From Polyodon spathula (lineage: Eukaryota; Chordata; Actinopteri; Acipenseriformes; Polyodontidae): DNA of 64,000 nt. The stretch is taken from contig NC_054555.1 of assembly GCF_017654505.1 (NCBI RefSeq), forward strand, positions 3,113,835-3,177,834, in the 5' to 3' direction. The notes below the pieces were generated by a model, which saw only the letters and a program-made list of their open reading frames with translations, was not told the DNA's origin and did not search any database. Below are positions 35,016 through 47,500 of this stretch, piece by piece; within the stretch, counting starts at the first letter, position 1, and the number at the start of each line of letters is the position of its first letter. The position numbers and the translations under genes were made by a program.

Positions 35016-35425
35016 AAACATAAAAGTAAATTATGGCAAGAAGCTCAAAGCACCTATTCCAAGCTAGAACTATAAGAAACTAAAGTCAAGTAGGCACACA
35101 TTTTGGCTAGTGTCTTTTGTCAGTGTACCAGTCTCCACCAATTAGAATCATTATCACAATGGGAGGTATGCTCACCCATCCAAGCAGAAACTGTAACACA
35201 ACTGGAGAAGCCCTCATAGGCATTACAAAGAACAAACAGCCCCTGGCTGATCCCTTCTGTGTACACTAGCCACTGTGGAGCACAGAGTGATATTGTGTAC
35301 AGGACGAGCTGCACAGACACCAGGGTCACCATCAGCGTCACTGGGTTCTTCATTTTAGATAGGACCTCAGAATCAGAATGCAACCTCTTCCTACACACAT
35401 TGATTTCTTGAATGGGCTTGTTCAC
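33754..35425 (-). CDS. Claudin/PMP22-like four-helix membrane protein, unnamed
   Basis: Four minus-strand exons join in phase: 35176-35425, 34488-34619, 34034-34129 and 33754-33836, giving 186 residues. Helix 1 lies at about 28-49. The following loop carries the claudin/PMP22 superfamily pattern W52, then G62-L63-F64, then Cys67 and Cys76. Helix 2 lies at about 88-107 and helix 3 at about 118-145. Such proteins act as junction, adhesion or granule membrane proteins. Helices 1-3 and the phases are convincing; the fourth exon is not, because its C-terminal stretch (FVLWKVSVNLGANYGL) is a poor membrane helix and a GTGAGT inside it could instead splice onward. An NKG7-like or EMP/PMP22-like relative is possible. 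I do not recognise the orthologue. Met25 is an alternative start. Confidence 0.66.
34034..34129 (-). CDS. Claudin-like gene exon 3 (residues 128-159)
   Basis: Acceptor CTCTTGCAG. Completes helix 3 (LFCGSSLTCFLATLVL), then an extracellular stretch rich in Asp, Pro and Phe. The donor GTGTTT is weak; reading through would reach a stop 15 codons later. Confidence 0.6.
34320..34395 (+). repeat. Dispersed repeat fragment, family A copy 2
   Basis: Carries the same two blocks as 18875-18975 (GTAGTTTATTTCTGGTTTG at 34320, GGAGTAAAGAGC at 34366) inside an intron of the claudin-like gene. Confidence 0.45.
34488..34619 (-). CDS. Claudin-like gene exon 2 (residues 84-127)
   Basis: Acceptor TCATACAG. Encodes helix 2 (LSWMFLSASSVLSFISLFTI), a short basic loop (QGKR) and the start of helix 3 (TTALILSVLA). 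Donor GTACCC, non-optimal; the phase fits the next exon. Confidence 0.66.
34938..35014 (+). repeat. (ATT)n microsatellite
   Basis: About 25 ATT units with one interruption, in intron 1 of the claudin-like gene. Confidence 0.95.
35176..35425 (-). CDS. Claudin-like gene exon 1 (residues 1-83)
   Basis: Encodes a 24-residue basic N-terminal stretch, helix 1 (TLMVTLVSVQLVLYTISLCA) and the extracellular loop PQWLVY..GLFVLC..SSC. Donor GTGAGC. A start at Met25 (35353) would give a protein shaped more like typical claudin relatives, with the helix almost at the N-terminus. Confidence 0.68.
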
Positions 35426-37054
35426 TTTTTCTATTCTCTGATAGTGAAGCTTTCCCTGAAGTGACTAGTTCAAGTGAAGTTACTCAGAGATTTCCCTTCA
35501 ATTATATTATGTTTCTGGGTTTGTAATTTCTCTAATTTCTGTTTCTAATTTCTGCAGTTGAGTTGTTATCAGTACTCTACACCTTCTCTTGTACCTCTTT
35601 GAGTTAACTCAGTGTATCGATCCTCTTAGTTGTAGTTTCTTCCTTTTAGCACAGTTCCTCAGAGATCAGTCTCCACTGTGTATTGCTTTCTTTCTAATAT
35701 CTTGTTTATTTGATGCTGTAATAAAATGACTCCTTATGCTTGGAGAGTTGCATGCAGTTCTTCTCTCAGATTTAGTGAGCCGTCTTCCTCATGAGTTGTG
35801 TTAGTCATTCACTAGCCTTCCTTTAGCTTGATAGTTTTGTTGGTCTCCGTTCCTTGCTGGTGACTTTTAGGATGCAATCTTAACGGCTATCAACTGTGCT
35901 AAAAATCTTCAGCAGGTGACCTACCAATGCATGTTCATGGGACTAATGAAGGTCCAGCTCAAGCTTCCCTGATGATCCCTGCTCTGAACACGATTTGAAC
36001 GTTTCTTCCGACTTAAACACAGTGGTCATTCATCTGAGCAGCAAAACACAAGCTCTGTGAAGGACAGTGTCCTGCACTCTGTGCATCCCACAGCTCACAC
36101 TGTTTCAGGTAACACTCTGACCTTGATAAATATAGTTCAGACTAGCATCTTTAACTGTGAACAAATGAGATGAAAGGAACTCCTTGCCGTCATTGTAGTC
36201 ATTTTATAACACTTCATTCAATATCCAAACACGGCACAATGCATTATCAGGTAATGACGTGACAGTTTTGTTTGAGATGCAAATATGGTTTAAAAATAAA
36301 TCCACAGAGAAAATATTTGTCTTATTTCTGATAATACATCGCACATGATTTTTTTTTTTTTACCCCAGTCTTACAAAAACAAGATCTCAAAATGCTCTTT
36401 ATGGAAAATGTGTCTGAAAAGTCTGAAGAAGAGATTGAAAATTACTCCCTGTTTATAATACCAATGAAGAGTGCCATCTAGTGTACAGCTATGTGTTGTG
36501 CACTGGATCAGCCAACATGAGCATCTACATTCAGATCTGCAACCAGCTGTTTTATTATCAGGATAAGTGTATGATGCTGTTCACTGTCTGAAGCCAAACA
36601 GAAACACGCAACAAAAAGAAATACAATCTGTCCCTTCTTTGCACATTATGGTGAACGCATTGACGATAACATGGAGGTTCAGGAGTGTTTTCTCAAGAAT
36701 ACGCTTCCTGCACGCCGCTGTTCTTTCGTTTCCAGGAAGGGAGAATGAAACAGAGAGAGATAAGACCAGCGAGCTAACCCACCATTGAAAAAGCTGGAAA
36801 TATCTGTAATATCTTGAAACTGATTTGGCACAACGGGGTTCATTCCTCGGATTTCAATAGATTGTCCTAGAAGTGAAATGCGTCACAAGTGACAGTTAAA
36901 ACAATACACAGGTTTCAATACACATGCAGTACAGGCAGGCAAATCAGATCATTGCCATTACTTTCTCATACTTATCCAGTGCCATCCCAATGTCTCCCTT
37001 TTCAAAAAGGGTACCAACTGAAAGCTTTATCACTCGTTGCCCCAAGCAAGATGC

Positions 37055-37110
37055 CTAGCTCTTTTGCGTTGTGATTAAGACTCTCGCTTGCTGTGCGTGG
37101 TTCGTCGGTT
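37055..37110 (+). mobile_element. Possible tRNA-derived SINE head
   Basis: Reads GTGATTAAGACTCTCGCTTG followed by GTGCGTGGTTCGTCGGTT, resembling the interior of a tRNA-derived SINE with a GGTTCG B-box core. No complete promoter or tail was defined. Weak call. Confidence 0.3.
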
Positions 37111-38917
37111 TGCGCCTAGCTGGCACCCTGTTATACAAGCATCATTCACTATAAAACATCAATCTTATCCTTCTCAAGAAAGAGCTGAGGCTATTTCTCA
37201 TGCAGTGGCTGTGAACTGGCTGCCCACTCCTGTCAGGATATATAAAAAACTGGCCCTCCAGTCAGCTGCCACTGAGGGAATGGATATGGGAGCTGAATGA
37301 ACTGCTGGTGTAGTGCTGTCGTCTAGCTCTCCCTTGCTGAGCCCCCCACAGTCATCTCTACACACTAGGAATGTGGGATCTTGGCTGTGGGTTTTCCCTG
37401 CATTTGTTGATCTGAAACTCACAGAGTGTTGAGAAGCAAACATACTGCAACTGCACAGGAAGCAAAAGTAAATCTAGCAGAATGTTTCTTTCCTTGCCAG
37501 CTGCTGAATAAGGCTCACATTTTGGCATAAGCACAGCACTGAGGATTCCTTGCCATAGCTTATACCTTGTAGTGCAGTGATTATTTGTACTGTAGTATAA
37601 TTATTATGAGAGCTCTAGTTATTGGTACATGGTGCCTGCTTTCTGTACAGTTCTAAAAGCACTGAAGCTGTGATGTGCAATGAATTCTGTGGGCTTGCTT
37701 ATGCTTCAACAACTTGTCTCACCTCCAGGAGGCAGTGTTATCTTGCACAGAGGGTTTGCATGTGTAGTAGGGCATTTAAAGTGCCATTACAATTCTGTTA
37801 CCTCATTGCATTCATGAACATTCTGCCTCAGTCTGCAGCGTGTAAAGAGATGTCGTCCCGCCAGTTACAACAGGCAATGCAATTCTTAACAGAACTCTCT
37901 TTCCTCCCTGCTCTGGGCAGTAACCACGAATGGGTCTCCAGAAGGAATCTGTTTCCATAGAAACTGACTAGGTTTTTGACAAATCACAGCTCTTTGGTGC
38001 AGGGAGTGAACTGCTCTAACAATGTTCTGTTTAATCTGCATTAAAACTAAATCCATCTCACATACTGACATGCAAAAATGACATGGGTATGGCACATTCT
38101 GCTAAATGTTTACATATATAAGCTTCAGCAGAAATGCTAAGAAAAAAGCTCTTTTGAGTATAGATGTAGCTGTGACGTACCTGTCAGTTTTATATTTTGG
38201 CAGTGATTTGTATAGAAGCTGAACCACAGATAGTTCCATGATAGACCACAGAATCCTTTAGAAAAAACACATTTTCACTTACCAACCCTTTAGCCCCATG
38301 GCAATCACAGAACTAAATAAGTATTGCAGCCATTATGCTGTAATATAAAGCAATACAGTCATACGAAGCAATGGGAACACGTGGTATCCTTTTGTGGTAT
38401 AATCTCAATGCTTCATAATTCCTGAGCTAATTGTATAGAACCAGATGGCATTGAAAGTTAAACCAGTGAACAGGGTAAACAGGCCACGACTAGCAATGAC
38501 CAATCACAAGTGATACCCATTCGGATACTGATGATTGTGAGGAGTAAGATTTAATAATGCAGAGCCTCCTGTCAGGGACCAAGGAGAGACTCGTATCTCA
38601 GCATTTACACTCATGTAAACTGTAATCTTAGAAACTGGCATGACTACACATGTGGCAGTTGCACTGGTGTAATCACACAATAGACAGGCATGTTGGGATT
38701 ATATCTTTCTAAGCAGGGTAACTATTCTTATTTGGCTGTAGTGTAAAAAAAAAAAAGTATTTTGTATTTTTTGTTGCTGTGGTGTGCTATTTTAAAGTTT
38801 GTGTACCAACAAACTGTTTTTGTATAGGTTTTGCATTATAGACCAAAGTGTTTAAACAGCTAACATAAATATATACTAGCACAAGATACTGATATTCCAC
38901 TCCAGCACCAAACACAT

Positions 38918-38964
<47 letters not shown>
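38918..38964 (+). repeat. (AC)n microsatellite
   Basis: About 22 AC units. Confidence 0.97.
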
Positions 38965-38965
<1 letters not shown>

Positions 38966-39180
38966 CCTTCATATGAACTATAGTCTGTTGACCCTTCTAG
39001 TTTTTAGCATTTAGACAATTCATTCTTTTTCCTCTGTCTATATCCAAACATTGGAAAAACCCTTTGGTTAAACCACAGCGTTTCTTGACGACACATACCA
39101 GATGCCTTTCTCGAATAAACACACACCAGCCTCCCCCACCCTGATAGCTTGCGTTCCATTTTTAACCTCAGGGAGCATTT

Positions 39181-39270
39181 ATAAAAGTTTCCCATAGTAA
39201 AAGCATAGCAAAGTGTAATAAAGCACAGTGAAATCGTGGCAAAGCCCAGACAGGTATAGTAAAGCATATT
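39181..39270 (+). repeat. Dispersed repeat family C, plus copy
   Basis: A/G-rich sequence with CATAGTAAAAGCATAGCAAA and AGTAAAGCATATT. It matches the reverse complement of 41428-41516 over about 85 bp with scattered differences. Confidence 0.7.
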
Positions 39271-41427
39271 AAAAAAACAAGGCAAAGCATGGTAAACTAT
39301 GGCACAAACATTAAAAAGGCATGGGGAAACTGCAAAAAATCCAATGAAAAAATACTGTGGTAAACTTTTACAAAGGAGTGTGCAGAACAAATGATTCCAA
39401 TAGCAATGCAGAGCATGTATCACTCTGTTATTGGAATTGAAGTTTGAGGTCTCAAGGCCGACTAGTGATGGTTTTGCAGCTCACTGTGCAGGTCGACAGC
39501 AGCAGGAGACAGTGAGACTGTACTGACATATTCCCCGTCTCGATGTTCATGCATTTCACTTTTGCCACATGCACCTAAGTGAGTCAATGCACATCTGTTA
39601 GGACAAAACAAGGTGTCTTTGTGCATGTTTGTAAGGTAAGTGAGAGAAGGAGGCTGTATCCATTATCTTAGGCTTCTGAAGGTTAGGGTAGTAAAAAATA
39701 ACGCAGGCATTATCCATTGCAAGTTTAATTTTGTAAGGTGAGCACCTTAATTGTAATTCTGTTTAAAGTGATATCAGGTAACCCCCTGGGGTTCTAAGTA
39801 CTTTTCCAGTCAGCAAAATTGTACAGGAGCTGTTGTATCTGGAGGTGTTCTATAATTTCAACTTTGGTTTTCCGAATGGAACGTTCAGTTCAATTCGATC
39901 TCTCTAATAATCTCTATAATAAGCACATCATTTCTAGTCTCATTAGCCACAGTGATTTCATGAGTACCTCTGGCAGTAGTATAAAGATGACAGTTGTGAG
40001 CATTAGGACCACAGCCTGCAGGTGTGCATGTTTCAATCTTGTGTGGCTTCACCTGTTGGGTTCATGTTTAATACCACGCATTATTTCCAGTCTCGTTAAA
40101 AGAAGGGGAGATAATTAACCTGGTGCTACAGCAGTGGAAGCCGGACCCCTTTCTAACTATTCCTTTCTTACTAACGCATACACCACATATTTTATTAGAT
40201 ATTTATTATGACCTTCCTGTTTACATTCTTGTTCCTGCAGTAATCAATGGGTCTGGAGCCTGCAAAGTATGGGCACCATTTACAAGTGTCTTAGCTGAGG
40301 GAACACAAAGCCACTTTTTCAGGAACAGTGGGTCTGGTGGGTCTGAACTCAAATGCATAAAACCTGCTCTAGGGCAGACCTCCTTGATTTGAATGTATTT
40401 TATTGTATGTAGTAAAGTGTGGTTGAGCACCGTTGTTAAATTTACGGTATTTTGATCCATCCCTGTTTAGATCATTAACATAGACCCACAACATCTTCTC
40501 CAGGACCCAACATGATAAAGGGTTTACTGGCGGCCTACAGAGGTAGACCGTCGCTCAGCCACGATCGTAAGACAGTGTTCAGCTCCTCCACATGTTGAAG
40601 GGGTTGCTATGGAAACCTATCAAACAGTAGTCAAGAGGGAAGACAAAACAAAATTACCTCCCATCTCCAAATGAAAGAATGCAACAGATAAATGGAGAGT
40701 GACACATCTGTGTGATCCACAAGCTGCCTCTATGTGTTGCTTTATAGACAGGTCAGAGGAGGGACTGCCAGTTGGTCCTAAGGTAACCAATAAGCAATTG
40801 CAGTGAATGGATTCCCAGACAGTAACCTGGTTTTAAGATCCTGGTTTTAAGCCAAACATTAATGGATAACTGTTGGATAACTCCAAAGCTATACTAATGC
40901 ATACAAAGAAAACACATTTTATTTCACTGCAAATATATGGCTTTACTGTTCAACAACCAGTGCTGTTTATTTCTGTAAAACTGCTGGGTAATAACCAGTA
41001 AGAAACCAGTAACAGTGAATCATGGCTGTAACTGATTACCAGTTGCTGGAACACCCAGAAGAGAAAAAAGGTCAAAGCATTCTCAGAACTGCACTGAAAA
41101 ATTCAGTAATAATTGAAACCACAAAGGAGTTAATGGGTGTGTTTCAATTTTCAGTACCTGCAGGGCTTGTAAGCTTGTACAGCTGGCAGTGAGAAAGAGA
41201 AAGAGAAAGAGAGAGAAACAGAACGAGAAAGAGAGAGTTTGTTAGTTTAATTGTTTTTGTTTTTTAATACAAAATTGCTGAACAGACAGACATCTCGTAA
41301 TAGTTTACTATTTTTGGATCATTTCATTATGATTATAATTGTAAGTATTATAGTTCAGCTTTACCAGGCAAGACAAAGTTTATGTAATTACTACCGGTAT
41401 AGATAATTTTATTGAACATGTTCATTG

Positions 41428-41516
41428 ATATGCTTTACCATACCTTGCTATGCTTTGCATGCTTTCACTGTGTTTTATTACATTTTGCTGTGCTTTTACT
41501 ATGGTAAACTTTTATT
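41428..41516 (-). repeat. Dispersed repeat family C, minus copy
   Basis: The reverse complement reads CATAGTAAAAGCACAGCAAA then ATGTAATAAAACACAGTGAA, the counterpart of 39181-39270 in opposite orientation 2.2 kb away. Confidence 0.7.
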
Positions 41517-43577
41517 GAGGGGATGATCTGCTTTCCTCTGGCTGCCCTCTATCTTAACATGCATGCAGTGAGCACATGTCAAAAGTATTTTCACTGTCTG
41601 ATCAAATACTGTACATCTGCAACAGCTGCTGACAAAATAGCTGCACTTCAGTTAACAGTGCAGTAGAATTTACGTACAACAAATTCAAATACAAATGGGC
41701 TTGAAATTAGTATTCTACCTAAAAAAAGAAATATTAGTTCCAGATCGGGTATCATATACTGTATAACATATCCAATAAAACAGCAGGCCCTCATTACATT
41801 CTTATAGAATCTTAGCCACCCCAGAGTTCTGTTGGCAATGCAGACGTTTTTACACACTGACCTCCAGTTAGTTATAATGAAAACAAAATGGAAACTGTGG
41901 CAGACTGGAAACCCTCTGCATCCACCTGGCTTGTCGCTGAGACAGCCTGCTATTAACGACAGTAATTACTGTACAGAGAGCACCTGCCAAGGCCTATAGG
42001 TTCCTATGGATACACTTACGAGATGAGGGAGGTAGAAGGGGAAGCCAGAACACTCCACAAACACCACCTCCTGCCAATTTGCAAAAAGACAAAATAGAGA
42101 CAGAGAAAACATTGATATAGCAACAGTATGAAGGAGACAGTCTGTATAGCCAGTGGATATAAAGTCTAGCTAGATACTGGGGCCATTTTATTGTTCTCCA
42201 AAGTGTGAAAACCTACATTGACAGATGCTGGCTATATTCATGCAATAACACTACCTTTGAGCAAGTATTACACAGCAGGTCGATGATGATATCAAGCACA
42301 GCAGCACTGTTCATTTACATTACCAGCAACAGTGCAGTAATTCATCAGAGGGGGAAAAAAAAACAAGCAAGACAAACTAAACAAGAGCCCTTCACAAAGT
42401 AATAACAGATTAGAGAGAAACACAGCCCACACCCCCCTCTTGTATCTCACACCCTGCAAGCGTATCCATTAAAGGCAGCTCAAGGGTAGCACTTATTCCA
42501 ATGCTGCTAGGCTACAGCTGAGGAGCCATGAGAACTCTGTCAGGGACACTTCAGAGAGGATGCCTTTCATTTCTCAGCTGCTTAAAAACTGAGGAGATTC
42601 AGTTTTAAACCTGCGCGGTCTCTCGGAGATTGAATATATCCTCTCTGGAGGTGATCCCAAACATCTGAACCTGAGTGCAATGAAATGTTTGATACACGAT
42701 GATCAAGCCACGTAAGACTTGGTTCAATTAGGTTATTTGTCCATGCAGAAAATGGGAAAAGTTATGAATCTGAAAATTAAATGGACATGAAAATCCAGGG
42801 AGTTGACTTTGTGGTAATTGTGAAAATAAAAAAAAAATTAAAAAAAAGAAAGAAAGAAAATGTAATCAAAGTCAACCTGGATTTGAATGACACATCTAGG
42901 GAACCAGACTAAAAATGATCATTATGTACAAGTTTCTTTCCAGACAAGTAACCCTGGAAATATGAAAGCATTCACCCAAATTATTCTTTAAATCAATTTG
43001 AAGCCTCATTTTAAAGTTTGTAGTTAAACTGCTGGGATGAGGAGATGGGGGAGTGAGGGAGTACAACAGGGCATAAACATGTTTATTTTGTACATGTATA
43101 GCCTGGGTTAGGGTGGTAATCCACAGTAAAAGGGTTCTCTTCACAATGATACGCTTCTGCTTTGTCAAGACACGCTGTTTGAAAAACTGACGCTGCCACG
43201 TATACAGAAAAAGACAGCTGTTATAATTAACTGTTCTTTTTTTTCATTTGGATCTGCTTAATGTGCAGGCTGCAGGCAGAATGGGAAGAGCCACTGTTGC
43301 CACGTTGCAGTCTTCTTTAAAAAAAAAAAAAAAAAAATCCAGATGTTTTTGTTCTTAGTGAAGTTCCAGTAACAAGGCATTATTAATCCATCTGCTGCTG
43401 TCTGGCTTGGTGCCACTTGTCTTGGAAGCTGTGCTGTGTGGAATCTTGATTTATATAGGCATTGTTGAAGCCTCATTCTATTGCTAAGGACACTGCGTCG
43501 TTTATCTGTAAATAAACAATTTTGAAGATATCTTAATTTAATTTTGACATTGTCATGCTGCCTGTCTATTACATGCT

Positions 43578-43642
43578 ATGATATATATATATATATATAT
43601 ATGATATATATATATTCTATGATATATATATATATATATACT
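43578..43642 (+). repeat. AT-dinucleotide tracts
   Basis: Two interrupted (AT)n blocks split by a TTCTATG spacer. Confidence 0.9.
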
Positions 43643-43967
43643 CTCATAGAGTAAAATCGATATTGGAGTCAGGTCCAATGAAACAGTTTTCCCTCCTGTC
43701 ATATAACCTGTCGGTTTGTCGTATTGAGCTATAACCTCAGTCCAGGTTACTTTGTCACAAAGGGAGGACAGTAAACCTACCACAGCCAACAGCATAACTG
43801 GAACTACAACATTATTCTGGAATACTGTTAATCAACATTGCCCTTTGAGGAAAAGAAGGTGTCTACCATATAGCTGTATATATATCTGGTACTGTAGTAA
43901 TCACATACTTCATATTGGATCTAAGCAGGAGATTGTCTCTGCAAGTTGCATGGTAAAACGTAAAAAA

Positions 43968-43968
<1 letters not shown>

Positions 43969-44019
<51 letters not shown>

Positions 44020-44026
44020 TATTTAT
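43969..44026 (+). repeat. (ATT)n microsatellite
   Basis: About 17 ATT units grading into ATTT. The poly-Tyr open frame across it is an artefact. Confidence 0.95.
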
Positions 44027-44188
44027 TTTTTTACTTTGCATGCCCAACACGTAATTTGTAACATCATATTGATTTTTCGTTCACTAAGTCGGAGAGATTC
44101 ATGTACATTGTATATGTGTATTGTAAGAACAAATGAAAGATGTGTCAACTTCTCCCGAACACAGACTTTGTGGGAACTTTGATGATAT

Positions 44189-44245
44189 AATATATATATA
44201 TATATATATATATAGATTTATATATATCTATATATATATATATAT
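44189..44245 (+). repeat. Near-palindromic AT tract
   Basis: Two (AT)n arms around TAGATTTATATATATCTA, able to fold into a hairpin. Lies about 150 bp before the predicted sparc first exon. Confidence 0.85.
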
Positions 44246-44329
44246 TCGGATCCTCACTCTAATATAAGCTTCACATCATATGGTTAGCAATCATATTCAC
44301 TGATCAACCCCTAAACTTGACTGCTTATG

Positions 44330-44330
<1 letters not shown>

Positions 44331-44358
<28 letters not shown>
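44331..44358 (+). repeat. Poly(T) tract, 28 bp
   Basis: Pure T run immediately upstream of the predicted sparc first exon. Confidence 0.9.
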
Positions 44359-44364
<6 letters not shown>

Positions 44365-44389
44365 GTCTGGGAACTCTGTTACCCAGTAT

Positions 44390-44557
44390 TTCTACTGGCG
44401 GCTGGATGCTTGGTCAACCCCCACAACAGAGGGGGCTGATCCTGCCCACAGTCAGCTGCAGTCAGACTTCTGAAAGAAAGCTCGTTCTGGAATCATCAGA
44501 TTCCTCCTGCCCCTCAAACAGTCAGCTGCTTCGAATTCGCTTCTCGTTGTAACTGAG
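44390..44557 (+). other. sparc: Predicted sparc noncoding first exon
   Basis: A less AT-rich stretch with a purine/pyrimidine-skewed segment (ATTCCTCCTGCCCCTC) ends in CTGAG before a strong donor, GTAAGAG, at 44558. SPARC genes have a noncoding exon 1 separated by a large intron from the signal-peptide exon, and the intron here would be 4.1 kb. The 5' edge is a guess; no TATA box is evident. Confidence 0.45.
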
Positions 44558-47500
44558 GTAAGAGAACTTTTAAAACAACCTCCAAACTTCTAAACTTTCG
44601 TTCCTTGCTAAAGTTCTATCTCTTATTCACGGTGGCTTTGCTAACAAGCAAGAGTCCTTGCATGTAATTCATGTTTCTGCGCGCTGATTTTGTTTGGTTT
44701 ATTTTGAACTTTGTTCAACTTAACCAGACTTTCTTTTTTTTTTTTTTTTTGCTTTATTTAATAGTTTAATTTACCAAAGTGAGTTTTTTTTTAAATGTAT
44801 TTTCCTCCAGACGTGTCTTTGCGCAGTGATAATTTTGTTTTTGTACCACTCCTTAACATTAACATGGACAAAGTTTAAACGTCTTATGTCTTGTAATAAC
44901 TTTTTGACCAAAGTGAACGTTTTAGATAAAGTAATTTTATTTATTTATTTTCTACTGTTTTTCCATAAGTCTGTGGATGTGATTTTTTTTTTTTGGGGGG
45001 GGGTGAGCGTCACGTTATTTTGTTGAATTTGATATCAGACATTGTCCCGCAGAAATTTCAAATAATCTTAACATTCGTGGCAACATAAGCATTGTTGATG
45101 ATTTTTTGTAAATTTGTAAACTCTAATTTGATACAGACAGCTAGAAGCGAACACCTTTCAAATCTGCTTATATTGATGCTCGGAACTGGCGTGCGGAGTA
45201 GCTGAAACACGAAAGGGTTAACTGCATTGTGGAACTGTTGTCTGCCACATAGGCAATTGTGAAGTGGGGGCAGGGGTTTGGGGTGGGGTCTGTGGACTTT
45301 TCAACTTCGAAAGAAAACCCTCCCCACACAGAAAACCCTCCCCATTACTGGCTCCAGATGGAATGTCTGTTACCAGTAGCCTGCTTCTCCCAGCATTGCA
45401 GTTTCAAGCTATCTTGATTGTATACTTTTATATTTGAATATAGAAAATTACTCGAAATTGTGAAGACATGTCTATAAGTGGAACAGTCATGTTTGCTGTA
45501 TATATGGCAACTGTAATCATTATATAATATCTATATATTATAGATATATAATATATAATTATATAATATATAGTAATATAATATATAGATATATATATAT
45601 ATATATGTGTTATCCTTGTTGTGATTTCCAACTAAAGTTATGTGTTAAATGGTCATTTGCTTGCAGTCTTGTCTCACAGGTAATCATAAATATGTATTGC
45701 TGATATATGAATATTCCAAGAACATTGTAAATTACTCTTCTCATATTAGGTCATGTAACAGAATCAGGAGCAAGAGACTGTGCTACTGGGGCGAACCTAC
45801 TAATTGGTGTTTTTAGTTCAAATAGCGGTGTCCACATTGGCAAACGGAATGTGGCTAGAGAATTAATTTCCCTGCTGGGATAAAAGAGAAATGTCTGCTA
45901 CTAATCTCCCTGTGTATTTAAAAAAAAAAAAACTTTGTAAAGTGCTTGAGCCTCCTCACAAAGACACAGTCCCAGGATGGCTGCTGTGAGAGCTGGAAAG
46001 GACAAAGCAAGGATTTGGCATGGAGCCCGTTTTGGATTTCACTGACACTTCTTTTTTTTTTTGTAGAGAATGAATTGCATTTCAGTTTGATTCTGTAAAA
46101 AACCACTCTGCCACTGGGAGGGGTAGTAAAATGCATTAGTCACTTCGCTGTGAGTCCTCTCCTGGAGGTACATTATTTGTTTTGTGCATCTTATCTGATG
46201 TGTACAGTATGAAAGCATTGCAAAGTAACGTGTTGGATGAGGTTTTACATCAGCTAGAAACAAAACATTCAAAAGTGATTCAAATACTGGACTTTACACT
46301 AGAGTCTGAGAGACAGCTCTGTAGCAGTCTGCTGCCTTACAAAATAGCTTTAAAGCTGTCCATCAAGTGCATTGAATAGATGGAGTCTGGCCTATGGCCA
46401 CACAGCTTTGGCTTGCCTGACCATTGGTGTTTGTTAGCATACTTCTAAACCAAATACCCTGGGAAAAGGGAGTTCTTTTAGGCTTCAAAGTTTCTTTTCA
46501 GTAAGTTTGTTATGTGAGTCATCTAGAGAGCTGTTGTTGTTTTCTTTTCTGTAATTTACTCAGAACTAAATTAAAGTTCCAAACTAAATACAGTCTCAGA
46601 AGATGATGCTCATTAGTGAAAACACGCTGCATTACACAAAATGTGCTTTCCAAAGCAAACAGCACCTGTGGAAAAAGACAGACAGGATTCCTTGTGTGTG
46701 AAGTCCGAAGCGTGGTCTGTTCACTTCCACACAAGCCCTCTTCAAAGAGAGTAGCACCGCTGACCTCTCATCTGGAGCAAGGCCCTTTTGTTACCTTCCA
46801 ACAAAAACAAGAAAAGGAGGAAAAAGCCTGCCTGTGCCTGGTATCACTGAGTGGCCAAAAAATACAGTCTGACTACATATTCCACCCAGTTCCTTTGGAT
46901 TTGCTGTTTCCAAATAAAAGCCATGTGTTGGGTTATGCCATGTCTGCCTGCAAATCCACTGCATGTTGTATTATTAGTATGAGCTGGCTGGTGAAATGCA
47001 TGGGTGGTAACTGACACACCCTTACAGAAGCATTATTCATCTGATGTGGTTCATGAGTGGGGAAACCGAAACTGTCCCTTTTGTGTCACTTGATGGAACA
47101 AAAACGCTTTTAGATAAGTTTAATTGGCTTTGTTTTGATGCACATTCTGCTGTACATTACAGTGGACTTGTCCACCACTCAAAAGGGATTTTCTGCAAAC
47201 ATTTTGTGCTTTGCTTTTGATTTCCTTATCCACAGTTCAGAAAAACAAAGAGATAACAAACTTGTTAGGAATGGACTTGGACTGCTTTGGTCCTGTAGGG
47301 ACAAGCCAGAAATATTACTAGGAAGGCTATTGTGATGGGTTAACTTCTGTCCCATAAGTTGCAGGTTCTGCAGGGGCAACCCAGGCAACTGCACAAAGAA
47401 ATAGATTTACCAGCAAACGTCTTGAAATAACCCCTTTCCAAAAACATTCAATTTGAAGGCAGTTGCAATTTCTGGGGAGAATCGTGGAGACTGAGCAATG

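Larger units (their letters stand above)
35426..44380. other. Intergenic stretch upstream of sparc (9 kb)
   Basis: No coding exon recognised on either strand. It holds a tRNA-SINE-like fragment near 37055-37110, (AC)n at 38918-38964, an inverted repeat pair (39181-39270 and 41428-41516), AT-dinucleotide tracts at 43578-43642 and 44189-44245, (ATT)n at 43969-44026 and poly(T) at 44331-44358. In human, FAT2 lies next to SPARC; its very large exons are absent here. Confidence 0.55.

Noticed and set aside
39004..39423. 139-codon minus-strand frame
   Set aside because: Lies largely over repeat family C; Cys/Phe-rich with no domain pattern.
46616..47014. 132-codon plus-strand frame in SPARC intron 1
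   Set aside because: No family resemblance and no splice sites linking it to SPARC.
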